In this document: one piece after another, positions 48,983-61,765 of the stretch
How the letters are laid out: the number at the start of each line of letters is the position of its first letter
How positions within the stretch are numbered: position 1 is the first letter of the stretch
DNA from: Eulemur rufifrons
Lineage: Eukaryota; Chordata; Mammalia; Primates; Lemuridae
Assembly: GCF_041146395.1 (NCBI RefSeq)
Contig: NC_090989.1
Coordinates: forward strand, 253,632,843 to 253,696,842
Length of the DNA stretch: 64,000 bases
Direction of reading: 5' to 3'
Notes under the pieces: generated by a model
Told to the model about the DNA's origin: nothing
The model's input: only the letters and a program-made list of their open reading frames with translations
The model's database searches: none
Position numbers and translations under genes: made by a program

Positions 48983-49350
48983 TTCATAGCATGATTCATA
49001 ATAGACAAGGCTTAGAAATAACCCAAAGGTCTATCAGTTGTTGCATGGTTATACAAGATGTGGTATATTCTTAGAATGGAATATTATTCAGTCATAAAAG
49101 AGAATTAAGTACAGATACATGCTTCAACATGGATGAATCTTGAAAACATGCTAGTGAAAGAAGTATATTCTATGATTACATTTATGTGAAATGTCCCAAA
49201 TAGGCAAATCCATAGAGACAGAAAGTAGATTAGTGGTTGCCAGGGGCTGGGAGGAGGTGGGAATGGAAAAGGACTCCAGTGGGTATGCAGTGTTTAGAAG
49301 ATGTTCCGGAATTAGATAGTGGTCATGGTTGCACAGCTTTGTTCATTTTT
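48983..49350 (+). mobile_element. Old LINE-1 ORF2 end and 3' UTR, sense
   Basis: "atggaatattattcagtcat", "acatggatgaatcttgaaaa", "aggcaaatccatagagacag", "agtggttgccaggggctggg" and "ggtcatggttgcacagc" are classic old L1 3' text. The frame is lost. Confidence 0.9.
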
Positions 49351-49752
49351 TCTTTGGTATCTAAGGCTGTAATCTGATGCTGAGAGGACTGAAACTGTTG
49401 ACAGGGAAATGGGCTGGAGGTACGAGGCTGTCCTTTTTATGAGTTTTTTAAAAAAAATCATAAAATTATAAGTATCAGTCTTACAAAATCTTAAAAATAG
49501 CACCTTAATTTTTATTAACCATACAGGTATGTTTATCTCATTATTAACATTATTTTTGTTTATTTGTTTTTACATACCTTTTGAAGACTTATAAGGTGAG
49601 CGTAAGATAGCCTTGTGGAAAATCAAGCTGTCTTAAAATTGTGCTATCATTTTTCAAGATTTCAGTGCATTCATTTCAGTTTTAAGAGATCAACAGCCTT
49701 TAAGATAGATTGTAGATACTTTTTTAAATCATGGAAACTTACCTTTCTGGAA
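49351..49752. other. Unassigned intron
   Basis: Nothing is recognised. Confidence 0.4.
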
Positions 49753-49868
49753 GCCAGGTGGGTGTGGTGGCATGCCTGTACTCCCCTGGACTCAGAGGCT
49801 GATGTAGGAAGATCCCTTGGCCCAGGAGTTTGAGGCCTGCCTGGGCAACATAGCAAGACCCTGTCTCT
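49753..49868 (+). mobile_element. Old Alu monomer, sense
   Basis: "gtgtggtggcatgcctgtac", "ggcccaggagtttgaggcct" and "gcctgggcaacatagcaaga" followed by "ccctgtctctttt" form a single monomer, as in free Alu monomers. Confidence 0.8.
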
Positions 49869-50399
49869 TTTAAAAAATCTTACAAATCAGCGTTAGCTTG
49901 TAAAATGTTCATGTGATTGAAATTAGGTATCTCTTAATTTAATAAATAACAGTACAGGGTGTACCTTTTGAAATTGTGCTAACATTTATTTTGTGAGTCA
50001 GAGGAGAGAAAATAGATACTTCAATATACAATATTGAAGAATCGATCCAGTGTAAAATATTGATTGCCTTAGAGGTCAGTCCTACTGAATTGTATGCTTT
50101 ATTATTTGAAATGTGATTTCCTTTCAACTTGCTGCAGAAATCTTTTCCCTTCTGTTATATCTTAGAGCTACTGTGTAAGTACCTTGCTTTTTAGGGTTGG
50201 GCCCCATAAGACATTCTCAACAACTTGTTTTCACAACCCTTTCTTTGATATTCATTTGAACCAAAAAAATTTTTAATACTCTAAATATTTTGACCCACTA
50301 CTTCTATTTTTCCTACAAAAATAGAAATTTTATATGGTTCAAACTAACAGCTAATTTACTATAGTTTACTAGGCAAGTATAAGCACATTTTCAATACTA
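49869..50399. other. Unassigned intron
   Basis: Nothing is recognised. Confidence 0.4.
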
Positions 50400-50622
50400 A
50401 TAGCAAATATTTTATTTACTGTATTTTTGTGAATGCTATACATATATTAACTCATTTTATCCTCACAACAACCCAATGAATTGGTACGGTTCTCTCTCAT
50501 TTAAAGATAGGAAATAGGTGTAAATAGTTGTGTTGGAGTGAGTGAGAGACCCAGGATTTCAATCCAAGCAGTCTTGCTCCAGAGTCTCCATACTTATTGA
50601 CAGTGCTATATTGCCTTCTACT
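50400..50622 (-). repeat. MIR SINE, antisense, nearly full-length
   Basis: "atattaactcattttatcct", "cacaacaacccaatgaattg", "gatttcaatccaagcagtct" and "tgctccagagtctccatact" give the reversed MIR in order. Confidence 0.85.
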
Positions 50623-52105
50623 CTTGATCTAGTCCTCTCTTGACCCTCTGTTAGTTTTGCAAATGGAAGCCCAGTTCCTTCTCTTGCCTTGAGCCCCTCT
50701 TCTTTCCTTAAGCAATAGTGAGGGTTTGGACTTTTATTGCATTGGGTTTGTATTGTAATTTTGTGTTTTTCCAGGTGTATTTTGCAACTACAGGAATAGA
50801 TACTCAAAGGAATCTTTCAGCAGTGTCTATTATACTGACATTCACATTTGCGTGGGTTATTTTATAAAGTTAGGAAGCCTTTTACAGTTACTGTTAGTTC
50901 AGTTAATACTTATTGAGTGCTTTTGCATCACATTTTGTTATGTTGCAACTTCATATATGTGTAAAAATGTTTAACTGAATTATAAATCTAGGACCAATTT
51001 AGTCTGTATAATCTGAAGATTCAGAGTAAGTGTTTTGGATCATTGATAAAGCAAGTAGTTTCCCGTTTTATTTATTTCTTAGTGGCAGTTTTTCAGATTC
51101 CCGTTATTGGCTTGCATCGTGAGTACAAGTGTTTAAAAAATTATGCCAGAGCGAGGAGAGCAAGAAGTGTTCCAGTTTTTACTGGTAGATCCTGACAGGA
51201 TCCTGTTCCTGCTCTCCTGGTCTCTCACTCATCTTTCATCCTCTGACACCTCTCTTTCTGGAATTCTTCTCTTTTGTTCTTGGGCAGTAGGGAAATAGAT
51301 AGTATCAGTAACTTAAAGAAGGCAGTTAGATTTAATATTTTATTTAAATCAGCACGGTGTGTTCAGACTTGTTTAAAATTGTAGTCCATTGCAATGGAGC
51401 ATGAATCTGGTTTGTTAAAGGGACAATTTGGTATGCACTGCATTTACAAGTAGCAGACTCTTGGGCTGATAAACATCTTGGTTATGTTGAGGATTTCTTG
51501 CACTGAGTGGAATGACCTTGGACAGTAGACTTCTTTAGGTCCAAGCAACCTGAAATTCTGTCTTAAATAGACTAAGGCTGTAGAGTTCATTTCAAAATAT
51601 AGAAAAACTGAGGCCAAGTCCATTGAGTAATTTTTTTAGTTTCCAGCTTTTTTGGTGCTTTGACTGTCTTACATTTGGTAAAATGGTATTTTATTACCTC
51701 AGTTTTAACCTCCTTTTCATTTTGTCATAACAAGTCAGTTTGCCCAGGCATGCTTCTTAGGAAACAGTTGCTTAGATGACTCTTTTTGGGATAACGCTTT
51801 GAATACTTGAAGAGGTGTAGGTCTGTTTTAACTTCTGAAAGGCATTGTTTTTACATGTGAGTGTTCTTCTAAAATTTGTTCTTAATGGTCATGAAAATAT
51901 CAGGATTCACATTTTTGGATGGCACAGCGCCTTAGGACTACTGTAGGTTGCATCAGATCAGCTGTGGGTTTCTAAGAATCTTAGTGTAACTACGTTTTAG
52001 TATAACTGATAAGTAGATCTCCCCGTGCCTATTGGTGTACCTTGCTGGGATCTTTCCTTTTCTTAACATGGATTGTCTCCTTGACCCAGACATTAAAAAC
52101 TTAGC
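50623..52105. other. Unassigned intron
   Basis: No repeat or gene is recognised over about 1.5 kb. Confidence 0.4.
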
Positions 52106-52380
52106 ACAAAATTTATTTGCCTACACTTGAAGATGCAGCTGGCAGAAAGCCCAGGCTAACAGTTTCTTGAGGTCATGGGAGCCATCTACACGTAGTCGGT
52201 CAAGGTTCTTTACTATATTTTCAAGTCCTAAAAATATCTTTTGCTATATTGTGTTCAGGCTCGTGATCATCTGCTATCACTTTGAAATTGCTGTCATCCA
52301 CCATCATTTGAAAACTCGTTTGGCAAAAGCATCCCATTCTGGGCATTTCATTTGAACTGATGTTAAACGATAAGATGAAT
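52106..52380 (-). pseudogene. Possible decayed coding fragment, minus strand
   Basis: The minus strand reads NLDRLRVDGSHDLKKLLA in one frame and MVDDSNFKVIADD in another, with a frame change between them near 52230. The second run resembles HEAT/TOG-type repeat proteins to my eye. No parent gene is identified. AATAAA follows the downstream stop on that strand. It could be chance. Confidence 0.3.
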
Positions 52381-52476
52381 ATCAGATTACGATTTAGAGC
52401 TTTTAAATAAATAAAGTGATATGTCATTTTGCATACAAATGCACATTTGTTCTTATTTCTTACTTAAGGAATGTTT

Positions 52477-52921
52477 TCGTTTCCTAGGGCTGCTATAACA
52501 AATTACCACAGTCTTGGTAACTTAAAACAGTAGAAATTTATTCTTTCATTGTTCTGGAGGCCGTAAGTCTGTTGGCAGATAATGGTTCCTTTTGGAGGCT
52601 CTGAGGGAGACCTGTCCATACATCTCTTATGGTTCCTGTGGCCGCTGGCATTCTCTGGTGTTCCCTGGCTTGTGGATGCATCACTCCAGTCTTTGCCTCT
52701 GTCTTCCCATGGCTTTGGTTTCATGGCTTTTTTTTCCTCCTATAAGGACACTGGTCATTGGTTTTAGGGCCCACTCTAAAAGCAGAATAATCTCACCTCA
52801 AGATCCTTACTTATATGTGAAAATACCCTATTTCCAAATAAGGTCATATTCACAGGTACTTGAGGTTTAGTGCTTGGACATATTTTGGTGGGGCCGGAGG
52901 GACACTGTTCAATATACTACA
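52477..52921 (-). mobile_element. MaLR (MLT1-like) LTR, antisense
   Basis: It starts "gtttcctagggctgctataa", with "agaaatttattctttcattg", "cctataaggacactggtcat" and "ccctatttccaaataaggtc", and ends near "gacactgttcaatatac". This is a solitary old LTR of an ERVL-related element with no internal viral genes. Open frames across 52503-52870 are fortuitous. Confidence 0.85.
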
Positions 52922-54539
52922 ATCGTAAGTATCCATTAATGTAACTTTCACAATTTTAGCCAATTTGCCAAACATCTCATTATACAATAAGTACGTCACA
53001 TATTTTTTCTGACATATAATGTTTTGGAGGTTGTATTATTTCCTTCCTTATTATTCAGTAAAAATGAACTCTTTCCTTTCCACAGTGAAATTTGGGTGGT
53101 GGAAAGGTGGATAATCTTTTTTGTTAAATCCACATTGCTGTAATCCTTTTCAAAGTATTCAAAACATGTTCTAAACATGGGTGTATGATAGATATTTAAT
53201 TAATATTTATTTATTTTTAGATTTTTGCTTCCTTTTTCTGTCCCATCTTTTGTGGATTGCATGTAAATAAATCTTGAAATTTGGGCAGGAGAAGTCGAAG
53301 AGGTTAATCCACTTCTAAGGCTGACATCATTTTCAGAGTAACTGATTCCAAGAATGAGCAGAATATATTTTACTTAATAGCTTTGAGAGATGGATTTTCA
53401 TAAACTTTTATCCAAAGTAACTAGATTTTCACGTTCAGTGTAAAGGGTGTTATGAAAATGTAAAGTTCATTAATATGCTGTATATTTTTATCCCCTTGAA
53501 TGTAATTTAGAGATTATATACTGTAATAGGATTTATGACATTATACTGTTTAATCTTTAAGGTGTTACAAACACATCAAGGACAGTTGGCAGTAACTGAG
53601 GTTTGTGTGCATTTTAAGAATGCATTAGTATTATTGAATATTGTGCATTTTCCTAAAAGTAAACAAAATTTCTACTCTTTACAGATTCTAAGATTTTTTT
53701 CCTGCAGACCAAGACTAAAATCTTTAAGAACTAACAAGATGAATTAAAGATGAAACAATTTATTTCTAAGGTTAGGTTTTAATTAATACTTGGGGGATTA
53801 TTTTGGCATTTCTTCAAAGAATTTGTTTGTGTGCACCTACTCAATAACCTAACTAGGATTTATAAAATGGAACAATGTCTTCTCTCCAGTTTGGTGGTTG
53901 AAGGGAGCTCTAACTTAAAAAATAAGTATACTTTTCTATCAGGAATAGCTTGCCACTCTAAAATAAGGCAAGCAAAAACAGTGGCTCAGTGAACCTTTGT
54001 CAGTGCTCTTTTCTTTGTATACAACAAATACATTGATATTTTGCTGGCATAAAAAGTGTATTTTATTTGAGTCAAATCATTGCTAAGTGTGTTTTTTCTG
54101 TTTTAATCAATTGCTTATCATTTCTCTTATGTTAGATTTAAATAGTTTATATAATAGATTATAAGCTTCTAAAGGACAAAAAATATATCTTTTCATCTTG
54201 TGGTCTTGGTGGTATCATACTTAAGTAGATACTTACCAGCTGTTTGATGTCATTGTGTCCATTTTGGGATAAGGGGGAAGATCAATGGAAAGAAATGAAG
54301 AAAATGGCTGTGCCATTAAAGATCTGCAGATATCTGATTTTTTCACACAGTTGCTCTTCTTTCAAAGATGCAGGTGGCAGCCCTACAAAGCCTTCTTGCC
54401 TTATTTTGAGTTGGGTACTGAGTAATCCTTCAGTTATTTTTTTTATCTACGTATATTGAAAACCCTATGAGACACTGTTACACCTTTTGTTTTCTGTTTT
54501 CAAGTGGAAAATATTTAAAAGATATTAATAGGAGAAAGA
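52922..54539. other. Unassigned intron
   Basis: No gene or family is recognised. Open frames at 53535-53747 and 54244-54459 lack known domains. Confidence 0.4.
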
Positions 54540-54741
54540 TTATTACCATTTCTGTTGCTCATCCCTCATTTATTTAATGTTCCAAGTTTCCTTCTGGTGT
54601 TATATTTCTTCTCTTTGAGGAACTTCCTTTGACAGTTCTTTTGGAACAAGTCTCCCAGCAATTAATTCTCTTAGTTTTCCTTCATCTGAGAATGTATTTT
54701 AACCTTCATTCCTGAAGGATAGTTTCCCCAAATATAGAATA

Positions 54742-55071
54742 CAGTTTCCCTTGGTATCCATGGGGGATTGGTTCCAGGATCCTCTACTGATACCAAAATC
54801 CATGGATGCTCAAGTCCCTAATATAAATTGGTGTAGTATTTGCATATAACCTGTGTATATCCTCCATATACTATAAATCATTATTACTGATTTGTAATAC
54901 CTAATATAATCTAAATGCTATTGTAAATAGTTGTTATACTGTTTAGGGAATAATGACAAGAAAAGAGGTCTGTATGAGTTTGGTACAGACGCAGTTCTTT
55001 TTTTCCTGAATATTTTCGATCTGTGATTGGTTGAATCTACTGCAGAACCTTTGGATATGGAGGGCTGACTG
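54742..55071. mobile_element. MER2-type Tigger MITE, copy 2
   Basis: "cagtttcccttggtatccat" to "ggagggctgactg", flanked by TA on both sides (54740-54741 and 55072-55073), as expected for this class. Same body as the copy at 8437. Confidence 0.92.
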
Positions 55072-55345
55072 TACCAGGTTAAAAGTTTCTATTAGCACTT
55101 AAAAATGATGTTCCTCTCCCTTCTGGCTTCTGTGGTTTCTGATGAGAAATTTCCACCTATTCCAGTTTTCTTCCCCTGTAAGTAATGCGATTGAACCTTA
55201 AAATTAGAAAATTTGAGTTTTCAGCCATTTTTCCTCAAGTTCTTTTTCTTTTTGCACCACTCTCTCTCATTTCCTTCTGGAACTTAAACAGGTGAATATT
55301 AGACCTCTTGTTATTGTTCCATAAGTCCCTGAGGTTTTGTTCGTT

Positions 55346-55573
55346 GATTGAGACAGGTTCTTACTTTGTCATGATCACAGCTTTCTTAAACCTCAAACTC
55401 CGGGGCTCAAGCTATCTTCCTGCCTCAGACTCCCCAGCAGTTGGGAATACAGGTGTGTGCCACCACACCTGGCTAATTTCTTTTATTTTTGTAGAGCAGG
55501 GTCTTGCTATGTTGTCCAGGCCAGTCTTAGCCTTCCAAAGTACAGGGGGGAAGGGTAGGGAAGGATTACAGGC
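55346..55573 (-). mobile_element. Old, shortened Alu, antisense
   Basis: "aacctcaaactccggggctc", "gtgccaccacacctggctaa" and "cttgctatgttgtccaggcc". Part of each monomer is missing, and a G-rich patch ("ggggggaagggtaggg") replaces normal Alu text near the end. The 141-codon frame at 55308-55733 runs through it and is not a gene. Confidence 0.8.
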
Positions 55574-55998
55574 ATTTTTGTTTTGTTTTGAATTTTTTTT
55601 TCTCTCTTCAGGTGGAGTACTTTCTATTAATCCATCTTCAAGTTCACTGACTCTTTCCTCTCTCGTATCAGTTCAGCTATTGAGCCTATCCAGTGAGATT
55701 TCCATTTTGGTTATCATATTTTTCAGTTTGTAAGTTTTCCATTTCACTTGTCTTTATATCTTCTATTTTTTAAAGAGACTTTTCGTGTTTCCATTTATTC
55801 TGAGAGTGTTTGCTCTTGTTGGAACATTTTTATAATAGCGTTAACGTCTGTGTTAGTTCAGTGTTGGCATTTGTCAATTGTCATTTCTTTAAGTTGAAGT
55901 TTTCCTGATTCTTCATGTGTCAAGTTATTTTGGACCGTATCCTTGAAAATTTAAGTATTATGAGACCCTCTGTCTTGGTGAAACCCTATGGCAAATGT

Positions 55999-56021
55999 TG
56001 ATTTTTTTTTTTTTTTTTTAA
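55999..56021. repeat. Poly(T) run
   Basis: Uninterrupted T run inside the L1-derived block. Confidence 0.85.
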
Positions 56022-56700
56022 GTTGGTAGTTTGTTTCGGTTGAGGTTGCAAATTCTAACCAGCCTTCTGTGGATTGTGATTCTAATTGCCAGTTCCTTTT
56101 GCAAAACCCTTGCAGTCTTATTCAGATCTGTCCTGGCTGTGTGCCACACATTGGGCTCTTTTGAAACTACATAGTTGTGTATGCCATAGTCCAGTTCTCA
56201 GTGTCTATGGTATGGTAATTTAGCACTAGCCCCATGCATGGACTGTGTGGAGGGGTGAGCCTAGGAGTTTACAAACAGCTTTATGGGCCCACTTTCCTGT
56301 GCTTCTCCCTCGTCATGAACTCCTTGGTACTTTTTGGTTACCATGGCCTCCCCTCTTTGGACTTCTAGTCATAGAGCTGGAGCTTTAGTTACCCTCTTCT
56401 GCTGTACACTTCTCAAAACTGTGCCCACAGTGGGGCCAAGTATCCGGAAGACAGAAAAAAATAAGCAACAGGAGTTCATGCCATCCTCTTGAAGAAAAAG
56501 TGTTCCTCCCTCAGAGGTTTAGATTCCTGCAGACTCTATTGTTGCTGCTGTCATTATTGCTTGGTAGCTTGGGTCCAGTAGAATGTGGGAAAGGGGGTGG
56601 GGGCAGAAACAGCTAGGGAATTTTCTCCACTAATCTGAGAGTTAGGAGATTTCTTTCCTGCTCCTCAAGCTAGAACTACAGGGCTTTTTGTGGAATTTTG

Positions 56701-57479
56701 TCTACTCCTGAATGTCTACTTCCAGATTTCAGCTGCGTTGAGTCTAGGCCAGGGGATAACAAAGGAAGAAAAATTGCACACCATCATGGTAATTCTTATT
56801 CTTGTCTTCCCCAATCTGCCTTAAATAGCTGCTTTATGCATTTTGTCCAGGTTTTATATCTGTACTCAGTGGGAAAGATGCTTTAGAGTGTGCTTATTCC
56901 ATCTTTATTGGAATTGGAATTCCTGGTATATTTTTGAAATCAGCAAAAAGTTTAAAACAAGCAAAACAATTATAACTCTAGACTATGAGTTTCCCCATAC
57001 TCATTGATTAGTACTTCATGTTTAAATATACATGTGTTAGAACCCACACAAGGAAACTGGCCTGTGTATGGGTTCATTAAATGTGCAAATTTAGAAAAAT
57101 ATTTTGGGTACTGGAAGCCATGGAGATTTTTGCTTCTTCAGATAAATAGGATAAATAAATCTTTTCCTATGTAAAAAGCAATTTTATCTTATTTTTATGT
57201 CTTTTTTATTTGTAATAAGTACAATTCCAGTTCAAACATGTACCAACTATTTTCTAGCAAGGTTCCTTTTTGTTTGTTGTACTTATTTGAAATTTATTAG
57301 GTTTCTCTTTTTAAATCGCCAATAAATTGTTTTGAAAGTATACTGAAAAATTTTTTTCTCTTTTCTCTTTCTTATTTCTTCTTACCTTTCTATCCTTCAT
57401 GTTTTTATTATTATATTTCTTCAGGTTCTTAACCCTCACTCCCAGGGCTAAAATAGTGGATAGGAATTATGTAGGGGTG
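56701..57479. other. Unassigned intron
   Basis: Nothing is recognised. Confidence 0.4.
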
Positions 57480-58130
57480 CTGCTTTGAGAGTTTAAACTC
57501 TGATTGAGAGAATAATCCCCCCACCCACCCCTCAAAGGGCTGTCTGCTTCAGCTGTCCCCTTGGCTAATTAGAATTCCAAAGGGCATTAATAACCATTTA
57601 AATTAATCCGATTATACCTGCAATTGCTAAAGGTGAGGTTCAGGCTGTTTAACCCTCTTAATGAACACAAACATGAATCAAAACTGGGTAGAAATTTTAC
57701 ATTTTATTTTCATTTCTGCCCAAAGGAAGAAAACTATTTCACCTGCCCCTTTGTAGCAATCTAGTTTCCAACAATGCAAGGAAGACCTGCCATTAATTCA
57801 GCCTTCATTAGGACACCAAAGCCAAAAAAACTTGATCTTGTGAAAATGAACTTTCGATGTTTGTGAAAGTCTTTTTGGGCAGAGCTATAGAAAACCACCT
57901 AACAGTAAATAATCCTTTAGTTGAAGATAACACTGTTATAAAAATCTAAAAATTCTCTTCCTAGCAACTAACGTTGCAACAGTAATCTGACCACAGCATT
58001 CTCCCAAGGGACATTAAACAGGCGGAAAAACAACTATAATTTCACAACTTCAGATAAAAAGGAATGGAAAGAAACCCTTGTCCAAACTCCCTCATATTGG
58101 CATTCTTTCTCCAATCACTGGACGTGGTCC
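57480..58130. promoter_or_regulatory. Candidate conserved non-coding element, homeodomain-site rich
   Basis: Repeat-free sequence with gctaattag (57564-57572), attaataacc (57586), TAATCC immediately followed by GATTA (57604-57614, paired bicoid/OTX-type sites), CAGCTG (57550-57555), CACCTG (57740-57745) and further TAAT cores. There is no long open frame. The density suggests an enhancer, but I cannot test conservation. Confidence 0.4.
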
Positions 58131-59825
58131 CCAAGTTTCTGTGTAAACATCTCAGTCACAGCAAGTGTTAATAAGGCAACCCATCTCATAATGAGATGAC
58201 TTATCATTGTCAGAGAATCCTGATCTGATATTAATAACTATTATTTGTTTTCTTTTGTTTTATCCTTTGAGCATAGGGAATTATTTTTACATATCCCATT
58301 TCCCGGATTCTCATTCCCTGACCCTGCCATATTCTCTTTAGATTAGGTATGTATTACAGCAGAGTTTTTGTTGAGTTGTACAAATTTATTGAAGAATAAA
58401 GTGTTTATAAATATGCTCATTGTACTCATATACAATTTTATATAGATTACTTAGCTTTTCTTTAGCCGAACTCTTTATACATGGTTGATGTTAAAATTTT
58501 TAAATCAAGAAAAGGAACAATCAGATGAGACCTGTATTTTTCCATATAGTAGCCTATTTCTCAAAGAATTAGTCTTTTACTGCTAATGTGTGTCAGCTAT
58601 GGAAAAGTCTAGATTCAAGAACTAAGAAATATTAGTTGGTTTGAGAAAAAGACATCTAGTGGAATCTACATGGCACTCCTTCAACAAAGATATCTATTAG
58701 TCGATAGATGTCATCCCCAACACCTGTCTAAAATGACTCATTTCTATTCCTGATTACCACATATAGATTTTTCCCTTTTAAAAAAAACTTTACACAAAAT
58801 GTAAACTTCATACGTTGGGATTATTCTTTAGTCTGGATCTTTTCTTTGAATGAAATAAGCTTTGGGATGCTTATTTAGATGTTCAATGGAACAGTGTGGA
58901 GAACAGTAATTGTGTTTGGGCTAAAGAATTAATCCATTTAGTCATGGGAAGCATTACTTAGCTTTTCCTTAGTAGCTGAATTGTGGTGTAACTTGGGGAC
59001 TATTTTAGGATTTTAGCCTCAAATAGAAACTTTTACAAATGAAAGTTTATTTCTATTGATGAACATCCGCTTTTGAATAATGAGCCATTGACTTGATTTC
59101 AATGAAAATTAAATTGTTTTCTAATTCAGAGTTCTTATTTTTTGTTGAAACATTAATTGAAAGCTACATCTTTGTATTGATCAAATTCTTAAAAATCAGT
59201 TATTCTTTAAGTCAGAAACCACATCCTAACAGAGAAAGTGTTTTAATAAGTAATAATTAGACTGGCTTTAGAAAGGAATTGTAACTTGAAAATTTTCTAG
59301 TGGTTATTAGTATACTTTTGTACAATCAGATGTTGTAATAAAATTACTTTTGTCAACTATAATTCTTCTAATATAGGAAATTTTACAGCTTTTTGACATT
59401 TAGTAGGCCATAAAAAAGATGGTTAGGAAGTCTTATTTCTGTCTCAGAAAAACAATTTTCCCATATTTTATGTAAAACATTCTTTAAAATTATTAGTTTA
59501 AATGATTAGGTAAAAGAGATCTTTCTGAGTGATATAAGCTGTCTATGTATATGTACCTGTACTATAGTCTGCCAAGATCTACAGCCTGAAAAATCTAGTA
59601 ACCTTTTTAAAACTTGTATTTATCTTAGCCTATTTATGTTGTTGAGTTTTCTGTTGTTTCATATACAATTTTATATGTGCTACCAATTAATGAAGTTTGT
59701 TTACACTGCCCATCCTCAGTAAAGAGTGAGATAGTTATCCTGCCCTACTCTGACCAGAAAAGTTGGGCATATGCCTACGAAGGGAAAAGTTCTCTGCCTG
59801 AAGGAATTTTCTCCCTCCTTCCTAA
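58131..59825. other. Unassigned AT-rich intron
   Basis: No gene or repeat is recognised over 1.7 kb. Confidence 0.4.
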
Positions 59826-59945
59826 TCAGTCCTATCTATCAAAGTTTACCTAAAATCTCTTCTTCTCCATGAAGCTTTTCCTATGAGACTCCTGTAAGCT
59901 GATTCCCTCATCTTTAAAATGTAAGATTAGAATTGCAAACCTAGC
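59826..59945 (+). repeat. L2 fragment with MIR-like tail
   Basis: "aatctcttcttctccatgaa" and "gcttttcctatgagactcct" resemble L2. "ttccctcatctttaaaatgt" resembles the MIR "cctcatctgtaaaatg" motif. Confidence 0.5.
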
Positions 59946-61559
59946 CCCTTTCCGGTTTTCATTTATGACTTTTAGGCTTAATCAGACTCAGACATTGATA
60001 TTGTTCTTTGGATTACTCTGGCATTTACTTGCCTATTATACACAGTTAAATACTTTGACCTTGTACTTGGGGCTGAGTTTTCATACAAATGTTGATATAT
60101 TGAGGACAGGCTCTAAAAAATTGGGTAAGTATTACTCTATCATTTATACAATAGTGGCATTTGAATATATTGAGGAATATTACTCTTGTTTTGTTGGGTC
60201 AGTATTTGTAACAGTAAATTGGATGATGGTTAGAACCCAGATTGGAAGTACCCGATTCCATTGTGATTTAGGAGATAATACAGAGGTCCCATGAGAGATT
60301 TTAGCGCCTACTTAGTAAGTAGGTAGGTCAGTGTAGGGTTACATAGAAAGAGCCTTGCAAGTCAAGAGCAAAAATCTTAGATCATACAGGTAGAGAAGCA
60401 GGCAGGATGAAACAGGATTTAGTGGAAGGAATTGAATTATTTGGAGTAGTGGTACCAGGAAAACATGTGAATAGGAAATAGAGAATGTGCGGAGTTAGAT
60501 TAATATAGACTCTAGAAGCACTTGGAGAACTAAGGTAGAGCTTGGGGTTGCACAGGTATCATGTTTTAAGTGACATATTCATTATTTTCGTGGAGCATTT
60601 CGTTTTAAAGGGAAGGTTTATTGTGGGTGTTGTCCTGCTTAACTTCAGGAAAGCTTCTGTGTGAAATTATGCTGGAATTGGTTTTAAGGATGTAAATCCC
60701 ATAAATCCACAGCTTAGGTAACAAATTGAATCACTAACAAATACAAGGAATTTAAGGGAGAAATCCCATTTATGGCTAATATTATATTTCAATCAGTTAT
60801 TATATATACAAATTCTGTATCCAGAGGCTATCTTTGTATTTTGTTGCCTATCACACTTAGGTATAGCAGAACTGGAATTCAGATTTTTTTGGATTGTGGT
60901 GTCTTTTATAACAGCAAAACCCTTACAAGCGTACCCCATTCATTATACACCTAAATGCCTAAATGGTTTTGTTGAAAAATTCAGTCAACAAATATCTATT
61001 TTATAAGCCACTGTGGGCATGGCAGGAAAAAATACAAAATAACAGTTTTTTGGGGTTTACTCTCTTATCATCTCCTTCAGATCGATGAAAATACCACCAC
61101 TAAATAGTATTTGTGATGTGATCATGCAAACCTACGTGTTTGAGTTTAATGTACATTTTAGCAAGGGGGAGATGACCATCCTGGGGCAAATATGCAATGT
61201 TCTATTGGAAAGGAAACAATTGAGTTTGAATCTTGGAGAGTCTGGCATAAGGAAAATTTGAATATGTGCAGGAATGGAAATGATATTTTAAACCAGGAGA
61301 AGAAAAGATAGGAAGCACAGTATGTGCAAATTGCTTTCTGGGAAATATTTAATGTGGGTGGTGACTTAATGTAACTTAATGTGGTGGTTGATGATTTAAT
61401 GCAGTCAACTGTGAATCAGCCAGGAGAGATACTTAAAAAGCTTAATTTAGTCCAAAGTCTGAGGGTTAAATTATACTACGTTGGTAATGGTAGTATTGAA
61501 ATTAAATAAAATATTGGCAAAATAATTTTGAAATGAAGAGTGACCAGGACTTGATGACT
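59946..61559. other. Unassigned intron
   Basis: A 109-codon open frame at 59965-60294 has no known domain and no supporting splice or start context. I see nothing else. Confidence 0.4.
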
Positions 61560-61765
61560 TGATAAAAAACATTGATGGAGATAGGAGTGAAAGAGAATTT
61601 TAAGATTGTAAGTTTGTGTGATTTTAAAATTACTCTACCATCGACAGAAATAAGGAAGCTGAGAGGACAGGCCCAGTCCAGTTTAGTTGTAGATATGTTG
61701 GATTTGAATTATCGGTATTTGATTTTGGTGAAGGAATTATGAGGCTACTTTAAGAAATATGACTG
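61560..61765. repeat. Possible ancient interspersed repeat
   Basis: "agtttagttgtagatatgtt" followed by "ggatttgaatt" resembles a phrase of the same ancient family suspected at 4440-4960. Weak. Confidence 0.3.

Larger units (their letters stand above)
54540..56700 (-). mobile_element. Old antisense L1-derived block, split by Tigger and Alu
   Basis: "aaccttcattcctgaaggat", "gtggtttctgatgagaaatt", "ttccataagtccctgagg", "tccatcttcaagttcactga" and "tcagtgttggcatttgtcaa" recur in many old L1 copies and match the text at 35801-36100. A MER2-type element (54742-55071) and an Alu (55346-55573) were inserted later. No frame survives. Confidence 0.65.

Noticed and set aside
52503..52870. Several overlapping frames on both strands
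   Set aside because: They lie within a solitary MaLR-type LTR, which has no coding function.
55308..55733. 141-codon open frame, the second longest in the window
   Set aside because: It crosses an L1-derived block and a degraded Alu, so its composition is explained by repeats.
59965..60294. 109-codon hydrophobic open frame
   Set aside because: No signal peptide logic, no family, no splice or promoter context. Long T-rich frames of this kind arise by chance.
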